From Balanoglossus misakiensis (taxonomy: Eukaryota; Hemichordata), in NCBI GenBank assembly GCA_040954595.2, contig CM082591.2, positions 3,038,001-3,102,000 of the forward strand: a stretch of DNA of 64,000 bases, written 5' to 3'. Below are positions 45,810-58,200 of the stretch, in pieces. Under the pieces are notes generated by a model. It made no database searches, was not told the DNA's origin, and saw nothing but the letters and a program-made list of their open reading frames with translations. Numbering within the stretch: position 1 is the first letter of the stretch; each line of letters begins with the position of its first letter. The translations under genes were made by a program, and so were the position numbers.

Positions 45810-48800
45810 CTAATGTACCGTCTTATTCACAATCCACGTGTTTGTAATAAAATCGTCTGACATCCCTAACCCTGACGTGGATGTCAATTCAATATGTCCG
45901 CCTAATGGCCTACCCTTTGGTGACCTGTGGTGGCGTCCTTTACGAACAGCGTCTTGGTTCCTTATTGGTGTACTGGCGGGCGTTTCATCCCATCTGCCTC
46001 CTCCAATCTGGCATACACCGCCTGTTTGGGGTAAGTGCATATTTCTAGCCACTCGCCTCTGCCCCAGGCGACTTGATGCAACGTCCCGGGGAAGATAGAT
46101 TGCTGGGGTTCTCAGCCTAATTGCTTGTTCTTCTTCGAAATCTAAGTAAACCGGGTTAAGGGTCACGCCAGCTGGTGGGTGGGGATCGCGAAGGTCCCAA
46201 TTAAGTCGACCTGGGTCTCTAATGTGCGTTAGATTGCTCGACGCCAATCGATCTGGGCTTCTCTCATGCTCCAAGTCAGTCGACCTCTTGGCACGCTTGA
46301 TCGGTTTGTGTTTTATTTTAGCTGGGCCGATAAAAGAGAGCAGAACAGGAAGAAACAGCAGGCCGTGTAGCCCGCCAAGTAATATGCCTAACGAGACAAC
46401 TTTAAAGATGGCGCGAAAAACATAAGTTTTAGTGGTCGAGATCAAAGTTATGGCGATGATGGTCGACACGACGCTTTGCAGAATGGGCAATCCGAGCAGG
46501 TGTAGACTTTCAATGGCGCGGTCGTTGCGAGAATCTCGCTGTGAAATCACGAAGACGTATGCGACATGCGCAGTGTAGTCGACGCTGAATCCGATGCAAA
46601 CCACGATTGTTATCATGGAAACGAAGTCGAGACCGACATCCCAGAGCGCCATGAAGCCTATCACACCAACTATTATGGATGTTATCGAAAGTGTGACGTA
46701 TACCCCGCAGATAGGTTGTGGTATGAGGAGTAAAGAAACAAGCAACATACCAACAGCGGCGATCAAGACGTTCTGAATGGTGCTCGGCAATATGGCGTCA
46801 AAATGGTCGTCAAAAATGAACGATGGATGATAGGCCAGCATGGGTATCCACGACGCTGCGGCTGTGGCGCGACATTCGTGCATAAATTGTCGTTTGGTTT
46901 CCACCGTGGCGTTTGCTATGTTGCGAGATATGACGAGACATCGCGAGGCTTCGATTGTGGCATTGTCAGATGAGAACACAACGTCCAGTTTGTAATGCTC
47001 ATACAGAGGATGTGTAAGAAAGTCGTTACCAAGGTGATATACAAACGAGTCTTCATTACTATAGGAGAGACCACTTTGATTCAAGAATTGTAAATAGTCA
47101 AGAAGCCAACACTGACCTGTGCGTGAATCGGTGTCGTGAAAATTGTCACTGTTCTGAAAATTTTCGATGACATTTTCAACCTCTGTCTGTACACTTCTGT
47201 TTGAGTAATTCTGTGGAGTTGTAATGACTAGTTGAACCACTGGTCCGTATTCTTGAAAATATTTCTGTTCGGTATTGTAATATTGAACACTATAGGAATC
47301 TTCCAATGCGAGTTGTTTTGGGTTGATCCCTTCGGAGAGGTTTAAACATCCAAAAATCGCCACACCAAGATATCCGAGATAAAGAAATAGTGTTAGAATT
47401 TTGCACCATCGTTTAGTTATCAGAGGTCCATAAGAGTCATTGAAGAATTTCATGATGATGTGTTCAGATGAACTCTTGTCGTTGTCTTGTGGCATTTTTG
47501 GGATTCCACCGGCACAAAATATCCTGTAAGAAGTTGACGGCGCTTCTGTTTTGGAAACAACTTGTCTGAGCGTCAGGCAGTGCCTGTTTTGTTTCTCTCG
47601 TCGCCCGATGAGGGCCATGCAGCCGCCGAAAAATGTCAGCTGGTAGATGTAGTCAAAGACGATAGCCACTCCGCAGTAGCAGCAAAATATTCGAACGGAG
47701 GGGAAGTTGGAAATGGCGCCAATACCAAATGCCAGGGCGTCGGTGATGCTGGTTATTGTGATGGAGAGGGCGGCTTCTGAAAATGTCTTTCCAAGTCGGT
47801 CTCTGACTGACAGATGTGGTGACGTTGTACGCCAGGATGCGATCATGATGAACATGTCGTCAACGCCAACACCTGAAGACAAAAAAAGAAAGGGTATCTC
47901 AGGTTACACGTGATACTGGTGTTTAAACGTGATGTGCCAATTACCGGTTTATTTAAGAAATTTAATACACTTTCCAATAAAGAAAAGAATGCTTGTGAGT
48001 AAACATATATAATGGCAGGATCTATTGATTTTGGCTTGGTGGCAGTTTGATTGATAAGGGTACTGGCAAACGCACTGTGATAAGAGTGCGTTTGGAAATG
48101 AAACTTTGAAAGATAAATCATCCAACACCTGGATGAAACATTATCATGTTAATACCAGGAAGAAACCAATATTACCAAAGTTCCTCGCAAATGAGTGTTT
48201 TCTTTGTTATATCTGTCACTTTGTTGACATGGAAACGAGGGTTCGTGCTCGTTAAAGAGCAATAATGGACGCGGCTGACTGCACGGCAAATGGATTCCGG
48301 GTAATAAATGGTGTTCTGTCAGTCTCCGTGAGACTGATGGATGGAGTCTGGTTCCAGGAGGTCAACGCGCAGACGTCACGGTGTTTGGTTTGTTATAGCT
48401 CTGCGTACAGGTCTGTGTGTTCCCGGCGTTACACGGCCTCCACCCACAGCCCTGCAAGGCGCCATAGAAAAAACTGGTGCTTCTGCGGTCCGGATCCGGA
48501 CCGCAGCTTTTTCGGCCGAAATTCGATTTTATCGAAGCAAAATCCTTTCCCTGTCTACTTCTGCCTCCTAACCGACTCCAAATATGATGCGATTAACTTG
48601 TCCTAACGTCCGAACCACTCCCGTTTGTTTTATTTTTGTGTGTTTACATGTTGAGATCGCCATATTAAATATAAGGCTTACAGTCAGTTTATCTCCATGG
48701 GTAAACATAAAAGTTTTAGAAAGCGAGCGGTTCGGACGTTCGGACAAGTTAATCGCATCATATATGGAGTCGGTTAGGAGGCAGAAGTAGACAGGGAAAG

Positions 48801-50322
48801 GATTTTGCTTCGATAAAATCGAATTTCGGCCGAAAAAGCTGCGGTCCGGATCCGGACCGCAGAAGCACCAGTTTTTTCTATGGCGCCTTGCAGGGCTGTG
48901 GGTGGAGGCCGTGTAACGCCGGGAACACACAGACCTGTACGCAGAGCTAGGTTTGTTACTGGTCGGCTGAGGGTAAACCTGGTGGGATTTTGTTCAATTC
49001 AGCTGTTCTATTTCTGTCGTTTCCCTCTTGTACTGTTTTGCAGTTTAATGATATGAATTTTGGTCGGACACAATCTGTGTACATCGCTCGAAATTTTAGA
49101 GTATGAATTAACTTACTTTCGAAATACATGGTTAATACACGGGATCAGTTATCCGATCAGTTTCGGATAATCGGTGTTCCACTGTAGTTTGTTAAATTCA
49201 CTCCAACGTTTGGAATCAGTAATTCACAAAAATACCATCCCCCAATCAGTAAAAAGTCTTTCGACTTCGTCAGGATAAAACGACATTTTGTAAAAAGGGG
49301 GAGTTATGGGTCGTGGGCTTACCTAAAGTTAGAAACGGCATTCCGATGACCAGATGCGTGAAGGGTACCCCACAAAACAGCAGCAGGCCAAACGCCGACC
49401 CGACGGCCAAAATCGCCGAGACCACGCCCAGTGTCGCCAGAACCGGTTTGCTGGCCACCCAGTCCAACATCATGCACGACATAACAGCGAATGACGTCAG
49501 CAAGAGACTTGCGTAGATGAGGAGAGGTATGGTGAAGATGACGATGTCGACGAAATCGTGGTCCAGGGTCTTGGATATGAAGAAGGAGACAGCGACCATA
49601 CTTGAGTCGTCGTCGTCGTAGTTCTTCGCGAAGTCGACAAATGCTTCCTCCCACCGCCTGCTAACATCGTCCAGGTCGTCGGACCTTAATGAGTACAACA
49701 AGGAAATGGCTTCTGCTGTTTCAACGATATTTGTATCATTTTGTAGTTTCACTCCGCCCAGACCACTGCCGATGAAAAATTCTACATTCTGGAAAACAGT
49801 GACGGGATAGGACAGCGTCAGAAAATTGATATTTCTAGCGTTGTAGTCCAATAATTTCAATACAAGATTGGGGTCCACACACTCCGTTTTCCATTTCCCA
49901 CACAGGTCGCCATACGTGTAGTCAGATATTGCCTCCAACGTTACCGTCAGATTCACCACCTTTCCATGAAATTGGATAATTTCATCCAAGATGTCTTCCG
50001 TCAGTACACTGTCGCCGTCCCTTGCCGTGATCAACGCATGTGCATACCTCCCAACCTCCGTTTTTCGATCAGGCAGGAAGCCGCCATCGTAGTTGGCAGG
50101 GAAACGTTTCTCGATCTCTCGTCGATGCGTCTTCGCCGGACCGTTCTCCGGAGTAAACAGGTATTCGGTGTCGGTGTTCTGGTGGAGTCGCAGCCCTCCG
50201 AAAGCGAGCACCAGCGATACAGCGACGGGGATGGCGATGAACCAGGCGTAGTGGCAGGCGACGAATTCTCCGTACCTGCCAAGCAGGCGACTCAGTCGCT
50301 TCTCGATATAATTGAAAGTCAT
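45810..50322 (-). CDS. Patched domain-containing protein 3-like, copy 3
   Basis: Two exons on the minus strand: 50322-49323 and 47872-45810, joined in phase 1 (donor GTAAGC, acceptor TGTCTTCAG), giving 1020 residues. Architecture is the same as copy 2: start MTFNYIEKRLSRLL, TM1, extracellular loop with DLCGKW, sterol-sensing-type block with VGVDDMFIM at the junction, second loop, C-terminal TM block with GFSVDYTAHV. The cytosolic tail is about 160 residues and differs completely from that of copy 2. Segments such as 49740-50160 and 47580-47872 are nearly identical to copy 2 at the nucleotide level, while TM1 and the tail are not. The intron contains a foldback MITE. Lipid or sterol transport is inferred from the family. 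Confidence 0.87.
47873..49322. other. Intron of PTCHD3-like copy 3
   Basis: A 1.45-kb minus-strand intron at the ancestral position shared by the three patched-like genes. About 0.55 kb of it is the foldback element annotated separately, so the pre-insertion intron was about 0.9 kb. Confidence 0.8.
48396..48949. mobile_element. Foldback MITE with 9-bp target duplication (Mutator-like, tentative)
   Basis: This 554-bp palindromic element has inverted arms of about 225 bp (48396-48620 and 48725-48949) around a spacer of about 104 bp. Both ends read TAGCTCTGCGTACAGGTCTG inward. The flanks are GGTTTGTTA at 48387-48395 and the same 9 bases at 48950-48958, a perfect target duplication. Each arm also contains the 20-bp self-palindrome GCGGTCCGGATCCGGACCGC. 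A 9-bp duplication is typical of Mutator-type transposases; long foldback arms also occur in MULE-derived MITEs. It has no coding capacity, so it was mobilised in trans. Confidence 0.93.
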
Positions 50323-52009
50323 GTTGCTAGGCGTGTTGACATATTTGTCTGCGCGACTCGAACATTTTCCTTCGTCCGTGTGAAACCGAGATAGCGCAGT
50401 ACGTTCGCCTTCCCTCTACTCTCTCGTATTTAGTCAAAATGGCCTATAACGGTTATTCCGTCAACGTTCCTGGGATTCTAGTACTTTCGAGTCGGCTACT
50501 GTTTGTCTAGCAACACTGTGGAACTTCGCTTATATTAAAATCGAACTGAAATGGTGCGCAAATATACACACTTACATAATGCCCGTGCTCACTACTTAGC
50601 GAGTATGCATAGACAAGAAGGTGAAGACGGACGCGTCTCACCTGCAAAGAACAAAAGAAATCACGTGGTCGCGTTTTTTAACCTCTACAGTTCAACACCT
50701 CGCCTCATTAACATAATCCCCCCTCTACTGTCTATGCGAGCCTATGTACACGCTCTCCGCAACTCCTTTCTTCCGTCATCGATCGCTGATTAAGTCGAGC
50801 CGCGACCACCCATCTCCGCCGATAAGCCGGTGATGCAGGTATAACCGAAACGACGCCGTCTCGTTTCGCATCTGCAGGCTGACAGCCAGCCGCACCTTTT
50901 TGTCACGTGAGCCTCGGTGAAAAATGGAGTCTCACGTGATGAGCAAATTACATACGGCACTGACGTCACTTTCAAAAATGCACAGTTACCGGTGGGGAGG
51001 GGGCTTTATTTACAACATGGACGTAAAAAGAGAAGGAATCTCTTTTTACGTCCATGTTTACAAGCTCCTTCCTTGTGTAGACGATTATCTAGTAAGGGTT
51101 CCAATCACGCGATTTTGAGTTGAGGTTTCCATAGCAACGTTGCTTACTCGTTATCCTCTGTCACTGGCATATAAAAAAATTCACAGCAGTGGCCTATATT
51201 CCTTTCAGTACATGACGTGGACGCTTGCGCGTGGCAGTGTTCAATCACAAAGGTGGATGATAAGCCGGAAAAAACTCGCTATCTAGGATTAAATTTAAAC
51301 ACAATAGTTGTAACCCATGGTGTCATAATTGTCAACCTATCCAAATAAATTCTCTCGTGCATTTGGGAATCACAAAATGGTGTTTAACCATGCAGTGAGC
51401 GGCCCTAATAAGAGATTGGGGTCACCGTGCAAAGGTTTGACTGAGACAAAATGTCTATCTCACATTTGAATTTCAAAATGGCCGCAATGTCAGTGTGAAC
51501 TCTACGAAGAAAAACTGAAATATGCAAACAAGATGGTGAATACGCATTTTTTCGTTTTTTTTAAGACTCGTTACACACTTCTGTATAGCAAGGGAGTTTG
51601 GAGGACTATCGTTTATCTGAAAATCTCTCCCCGAGGCAGTACTACCATAAGACGTACAGTCTGCCCGGTGGGTTAATGTTAATGCTATAGACCACCCATT
51701 AGGTCACTCATGGATGACGCACAATGTACATTCGGGATAAGGTTCAGATTTGCACCTTTTGACCTAGCTGTACCGCGATAAACCATGTCTAATAGGCACA
51801 TGATCTGCCAGAACAAACAACATCTGAAGCTTTCTAATCTCTCTATTCTGCAAAACAAGATCAACTTGTTATTTATTGTATTTATTGTTCAAATCGAGTA
51901 CTATACACACAAGACAAAATATACCTGTAGTGAAAATGTGACTTCAGCTTTCTATGAAAACCTATCGTCAAAATTCCGTCAAATTTCACAAGATGGCGTC
52001 AGGTCCATG
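50323..52009. other. Intergenic between PTCHD3-like 3 and the Link protein gene
   Basis: This includes the promoter of patched-like copy 3 and the 3' UTR of the Link-domain gene. A perfect 20-bp hairpin is annotated at 51014-51058. No supported gene. Confidence 0.45.
51014..51058. repeat. Perfect 20-bp hairpin
   Basis: AACATGGACGTAAAAAGAGA and its exact reverse complement are separated by the 5-base loop AGGAA. The arms carry ATGGACGT. It may be a remnant of a palindromic insertion or a folded-RNA site; no terminator role is expected in a eukaryote. Confidence 0.9.
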
Positions 52010-53999
52010 TCATTTCCCAGGCAACGGGTAACAATAAACGTCATATCGGCTGTCTGGACTTTCATCATTGAGTGTTATCACCCCAATCTGACCGCCGCAC
52101 TTTTTGCTGGAACTTTGCATAGGGTATCCCACAATGCCGCCTGCTAACCACCCAGGACTGCACTCTTCGTAGCCCATTTCCCATGATTCTTGAAGTTGTT
52201 CCAGAGTTGCCATCTGTGCGCAGTAGCGCCCACACTCTTTTACGGCTCTCTCAAACGTCAGTGTGTTCTCTCCCTCAAGGCCTCTGACGTGGAACGCTGT
52301 TGCTGCAATTGAGTGGAAACTCTGAGTTAATGAAGTTTATGTTTGCTCTAAGAAAGATGTGTCCAACCACCACCACCAACAACAACATAACAACCTTTAC
52401 AGCCATACCAATACTACTATTGAACCACCACAAATGCCGTTACTCTAGCTACGAGCACGATATCTGAAAGCACACAAAACGAAATTCTCATGTCTTACTT
52501 TCACTCGTGGCACAAGCTACCGGCGGAGCTGTGACTGTTTCCCCACGCGGATAGCAGTAAACGTCCCTGCTTGCGGTGAGCGCTTCACTGGGGAACACGA
52601 CCAAACCAACCCGGTTGCCACACTTCGGGATGGCCTCCTGCATGATGTACCTCACCACGCCATCTGCATTCCATCCGCGTTCACACATCTCATACCCAGC
52701 GAACCAGGCGTCGTACATGTGATCCAAGGTCGCTATTTCAGCACAGTATTTCTTACATTCTTCCACGGCTTCGACGAAGGAAAGACTGTTCTTGCCCTTT
52801 TCCCCTTGGACATGGAACAGCGAAGCTTAAATGTAAAACGAGGAAACGTATTCATTCATGTGCATAATAAAATCGCAAGCAAGGGAAATCATATACAAAT
52901 GTACTATATTGATACATTATTAAACGATATGGAAAATGACTTACTGTGGTTACTTATGCAGTGTTCTGTTTGATGACTTCCAGTTCCAAGTTCACCATCA
53001 CCATTATTGTTGGTGGTGTTATCGTCTTCTACGTCATCATTGCTTTCAGTTCTGCCTTCAAACTGGTCCAATGTTACAGTCGCTGTTGAAGCTACGCTGG
53101 AGTATGGTTCCATATCGTGGTCCCCCGTTGTCATGGCTTTGCTGGTCACCTCTGGTTGTTCTGACTGCACTTCTGGTGGTCTGTAAGTGGATTGGTCTGT
53201 CTCCGTTGTAGTGAGCAATACACCATTTAAACTTGGTGTATGGGATTGCATGAATTCTTTGGTATGTCCATATGCCCCGGAGTTCATTGTGGTCATCGCT
53301 TTGCTGGTCACCTCTGGTTGTTCTGACTGCACTTCTGGCGGTCCAGAAGTGGATTGGTCTGGCTCCGTTGTAGTGAGCAATAAACTGTTGAAACTCTGAG
53401 TCGAGGATTGCATGAACTCTGTTGTATGTCCATGTGCCTCGGAGTTCATTGTTGTCATCGCTTTGCTCTTCATCTCTGGTTGTTCTGACTGCACTTCTGG
53501 TGGTCCGGACGTGGACTGGTCTGGCTCCGTTGAAGTGAACAACAAGCCATTGAAACTTGGTGTCTGGGATTGCATTAACTGCTTGGCGTGTCCGCCTGCT
53601 TCGGAGATTTCACCATTTACATTGCTACCAATGATACCTTTTTATGAAAGAGACCAAAAATATCAGCGTGTATTGAAACACAGTCACATTTCACAGAACA
53701 CTCGGCCATTAATAGATTGAGGAGGGTTGAAAATGTGAACGGAAAAGAGGAAAGACAAATAGTCCTATCACAGAATCGATCGGACACGCACATGAAAATT
53801 CTCAGATCTCACCTGCTTCGGAGCCAAACTTTGCACCCAACATGAAACACAGCGCAGCTAAACCCAAAGCAAATGCCAGTAGTAACAAAATGATAGGTTT
53901 CCTATTATTCTTTATGGTATTTCCCTTTCGATAATTGCCTGCTTCTGTGTCAGGATCAAATACCCCGATTCTGGTTGACATTATGTCAGTGTTCTCCAA
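52010..53999 (-). CDS. Type II membrane protein with tandem-repeat stalk and two Link domains
   Basis: Four exons on the minus strand: 53999-53813, 53637-52945, 52825-52499 and 52302-52010. All introns are phase 1 and GT-AG, giving 499 residues. Residues 1-34 are cytosolic (NNRK just before the span) and about 36-54 form a single hydrophobic segment, so the N-terminus faces in. Residues 62-293 form a Ser/Thr/Pro-rich stalk with three 54-residue repeats and an acidic NNNG/DDVEDD stretch. Residues about 295-390 and 404-496 are Link (hyaluronan-binding, Xlink) domains, each with four Cys, the HV-x-G-x-GxxxLxF start, CxxGW and DVYCYP end. The two Link domains sit one per exon with 1-1 phase, the shuffling pattern known for this module. 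Expected role: surface hyaluronan or glycan binding. Each Link domain has the family's normal length. The overall architecture differs from CD44 and from secreted link proteins. Confidence 0.88.
53090..53575 (-). repeat. Three 162-bp coding repeats (54 residues each) in the Link-protein stalk
   Basis: The units start at MQSQTPSFNG, MQSSTQSFNS and MQSHTPSLNG (53575, 53413 and 53251). Each contains EPDQST or ETDQST, then PPEVQSEQPE and SKAMTT. The third unit decays after SKAMTT. Thr/Ser density suggests O-glycosylation; copy number may vary between alleles. Confidence 0.92.
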
Positions 54000-55233
54000 T
54001 TCTCATCAAATAAGAAGAGTTTTCTGTCGAGTAGCGAAATAAGGACGCACTTGTTGCTGACCCGTGTACAGGTGTAAGTGCCGAAAGCCTGTACTATTTC
54101 TTTCCAATAATTCTACATCAGTTCTCTTCCAACGTATGTATTCTTACCAAAGGATTATAGTTGGCCCAGGGGGGAAACGTATCCTTGATAAATTGACCTT
54201 CGTTGCAGAGTATTCAAAACAGACTAAATCTTAATCCTAACCCAAAAGGCAAATCCATCGCTTTCGTGTGCATTGTCCACCAGCGCAGTGACGTGGGGCA
54301 TCATTGGTAAAATAAAACGGTGGGTTAAAAGTTCGGGTCAAGTTATAAACCCATTAAAACTGCCTGTATTTGCATCATACCGCGATAGTTGTGTACCAGT
54401 CCTATATCTGTAAGCTTATTTAGGTGGACCAACTCAACTTTGGAAGTATGAAAATGACGCAAAAAGTCACAGCCCATAGTTTTACTGTCATATGTTATTA
54501 CATATTTGTTAATTAAACACTGTTGCATATTGTGTACTAAATTATGTATAGTGCTCTTCCCCGTCATGTTTGCATGTTTTCATTTGGACTCGCTCAGTAG
54601 TATTCATCTTATTCAAATTTGCACTGTAATAGACTATGACTTCTGATTGGATAAAACAGCTACAACACAGGTGTGCATCATCAAGGCAGCCAGTGCGTTC
54701 CCATTGCCTGTCAGGTAGGTTTGTGTTCTTGTGCTCTGCGGCAGTAATGTGTTCATACTCTTCCTTTCATTAATAAAAAGCAAAAAGGCTCGGATTGCTA
54801 TCGTTCCTGGTTTAGCAATCTTGTTGACTGAAGTGTGGTGAACGTCAAAAATTATTTGCATGTGTAAAAAAGCCTTGGGCCTCTGTTGGGTTCAGCAATT
54901 TGACGGTGGTGTCTTGGCTTTGCACGGGGAAGCATGGCTTCCTCGCTCGCTAAACTGGCTTTGACCACTCGTTCTCGTTCCTGCCAGTCATTCAGGATTA
55001 CACTGTTCAGAACTTAGAGTCCGGGGCTTTATTTGCTGCTGATATCATTCACACAGAATTTGCTACTGGGTTTGAACTTGCAAAAACATGAGGAGAATAA
55101 ATTTGTAGGCAAGTAAAGCAATGCGTTTCAGGAGAACTTTTGATTTTTACACAGTGTACATGCGGATCATCTTGGAGTAACCTGAAACCCAGGGCACCGT
55201 GAGAGCTTAGGAAGTGACGTGTAGACACAAACC
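54000..55233. promoter_or_regulatory. Divergent intergenic region (Link protein / peroxidase)
   Basis: The 1.2-kb spacer separates the minus-strand Link gene from the plus-strand peroxidase and must hold both promoters. No clear core promoter element and no gene-like frame were found. Confidence 0.4.
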
Positions 55234-58200
55234 ATGGTTGTCAAAACTCTAACGTTGATCGCAAGTTTGTGTGCCATTGTAATCTGTTCAGGTAAGATGT
55301 AACCCCTTTCGTGTTCTAGTCGATTTTTGAGAAGAAATTATCGTGGACGACGCCATGGATGACGCATATGTCATTTCTGAACATTGAATTGGCAATGGAA
55401 TCCTAATAGGCTTGTATTATAAGAATAACCATTAGCGTGTAGGCATATTCACATTGAAAAAATCAATTTAATTTTTTTCTTAAACTATCTTCACGCTCGA
55501 CCAATTGATAAAACTTTTCTTTAGATTACAAAGACAAAGTACCCATGGCTCGATTGGACATCTTGAATGCGGTTATAGGGGAGGCAGCCTCCCACGTTGA
55601 CCGCGCCATTCACCGGAGTCAAGAGTACTTTGAAGATAGTTGCCCGAGGACGGCCGCTGACTTTCACATACTGTTCAGATACCCACCGCCGGAGGCAATC
55701 GAGATGACCAGATCTCAAGACATTCTGGAGGAGGTGGTGGAGATGATGGGCTCCCTCTGGAGAAATGCCGGAGGCGAGGGGTCACACGGAGGCAAGTACA
55801 AACCCTTTGGTTTAATGACTTATCATACAGTATCAGAGTTTTATTAAAGACGCACTAGCTGCATTTTTCTTCGTTGTTTAAAGACATAGTAGCTGCATTG
55901 GGCATTATGTTCTGGTGGTCACTCCACAAACAATAGTGTGATACTAAATTAAACTGCAGCTAGATTTATGATCCATTAGTATTAAAACGTGACAATTTGG
56001 AATTCATTTACACCAGCAGCAGATATGATAGTTAACTTTCAAGACACAGCTCACATTGGTCAGGACTATACCATAACAAGAAAATTAAACGATTTGAAAG
56101 CGATATTTACTGTATCTACTTTAAATTTCAGGCGGCATTGAAACGCTTACACCAGAGGAATTAAAGTACCTGATCGAGGAAACAGGCTGCATGGCTTATA
56201 GGTTTAGAACTACTGCATGCGAAGAATCGATGTGCTTCCACGCCAGGTATAGATCTCCAGACGGTACCTGCAACAACTTTCGACACCCAAATCGTGGTTC
56301 CTCCCTCCAACCTCTCGCGAGATTGCTGGATCCCGTCTACGAGAATGGAGTCCACACTCCGCTGGGATGGACACCTGGGAAACTGCACAACGGATTCCCG
56401 ATCCCCCTTGCACGAACTGTGACATCTGAAATCATCACAAGTTTTGAATTCACGGAACATGCGATTTTGACAGGGATGACTGTCGTCTGGGGCCAGTTTC
56501 TGGCGCACGACATGTCCCTGTCTATAGCAGAACCTAGCCACGTGTCTTTTGCGCACGGGAAGAGCTGCAGCAAGGTCTGCGAGAACGTCTCACCCTGTTT
56601 CCCTATCCAGTTGCCAGCAGACGACCCGAGGCGACCGGAACAGACCTGTCTGGAGTTCACCAGGTCAGGCGCGGTGTGCGGCACCGGCCAGTCGTCCCTC
56701 CACGAGACACACAAACTCGCACGAGAGCAGCTGAACGGAGTTAACTCGTACCTCGACGCATCGCACGTGTACGGCAACAGTGTTGAACTTGCGCAAGAAA
56801 TGCGAGATTTCGACTCGAAGATTGGACTTTTGGAAGTCGGGCTAGTAGAAGACAAAACTGGCAGGCCAGTTCTACCACTGGATGACAAGCCGCCACTTAA
56901 ATGTTTTGCAGATGAAACGAAGACAATCATGGGTCCTTGTTTCAAAGCAGGGGACATCAGAGCCAATGAAATTCCACCTTTGACGTCTCTGCATATATTA
57001 TTTCACAGGGAACACAACCGAATAGCAACCGCCCTCGCGAGTATAAACCCACGCTGGGACGGCGAGACGATTTACCAAGAAACTAAGAAGATCGTGGGGG
57101 CGCTGTTCCAGCACATAACGTTCTCCGAGTACTTGCCTAGTTTCATGGGGGAGGGCTTGAAGGATGAGATGGGTGGATATGCAGGCTATGATCCTGAACT
57201 GGACGCCAGTTCCACCAATGTCTTTGCCACCATGGCGCTCAGGTGCGGCCATGCGTTCATCGCGCCGGTCATTGCGAGACTTGGTCCCGACTACGAGCCG
57301 ATTCCAGAGGGGAACTTTCTGCTCCACCAAGGGTTCTTCCAGCCGTTGAGGATCATCAAGGAAGGGGGAATCGATCCCATCATACGCGGCTTATTCGCCG
57401 TGGGCGCCAAGGATTTGAACTCCAGAGAGCTGGTGACCTCTGAATTGACCGAACACCTCTTCGAGACGTCAGACCGGATGGCGCTCGATCTGGAATCCCT
57501 GGACATCCAGCGCGGTCGCGACCACGGCCTCCCGTCATACAACGATTGGCGCGAGTTTTGCGGGCTGGGGAGGGCCACGAAATTCAACCACTTACGGAAG
57601 CACATCTCGAACAAGGCGGTCTTGAGGAAGTTCAGGCAACTGTACCACCACCCTGATAATATTGACGTGTTCATTGGGGCTTTGGTTGAGGATCCTCTAC
57701 AGGGAGCTGTGATGGGACCACTTGCCCAGTGCTTGTTTATGATTCAGTTGAAGAAGACCAGACATGGCGACAGGTATTTCAGTAGCCACATGTGCCTGGA
57801 GGTGTCGAATGACTTTTATATTGCATAAAACAGATGCCGTTCGACATCTTCAGACCCCAGTGACTATAACTCATTATTATACCATATTGTTTTCTCAACT
57901 ACTCAAAGGCATATGAAGTTCTGAAGTTCTCTGGGTTTATTTTGACCCTCTGTGGTTTGGCTGCCCTTGTTCTGCAGCTGCTGCCTCCCTACTCTTTGAG
58001 ACGGCAGCAGCAAATCTACGAAAACAGCAGAAGTTTGCCTAAAGACGGGCATATCTGTACACTTGGGGGATTTCCAACTGCACAAACTTGAATCCAATTT
58101 GACTTTCAGATTCTGGTACGAAAATCCGGGAGTATTCACCAGTGCCCAGTTGGGAGAACTCAAGAAGTCTTCTCTGGCTCGCATGATATGCGACAACACG

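Noticed and set aside
51014-51058. The hairpin as a pre-miRNA
   Set aside because: The stem is perfectly paired and only 20 bp, with a 5-nt loop, too short for a canonical pre-miRNA.
57774-57828. End of the peroxidase at 57828
   Set aside because: The frame after GACAG leaves the family alignment. The donor at 57774 and acceptor before 58110 restore the expected RFWYENPG continuation.
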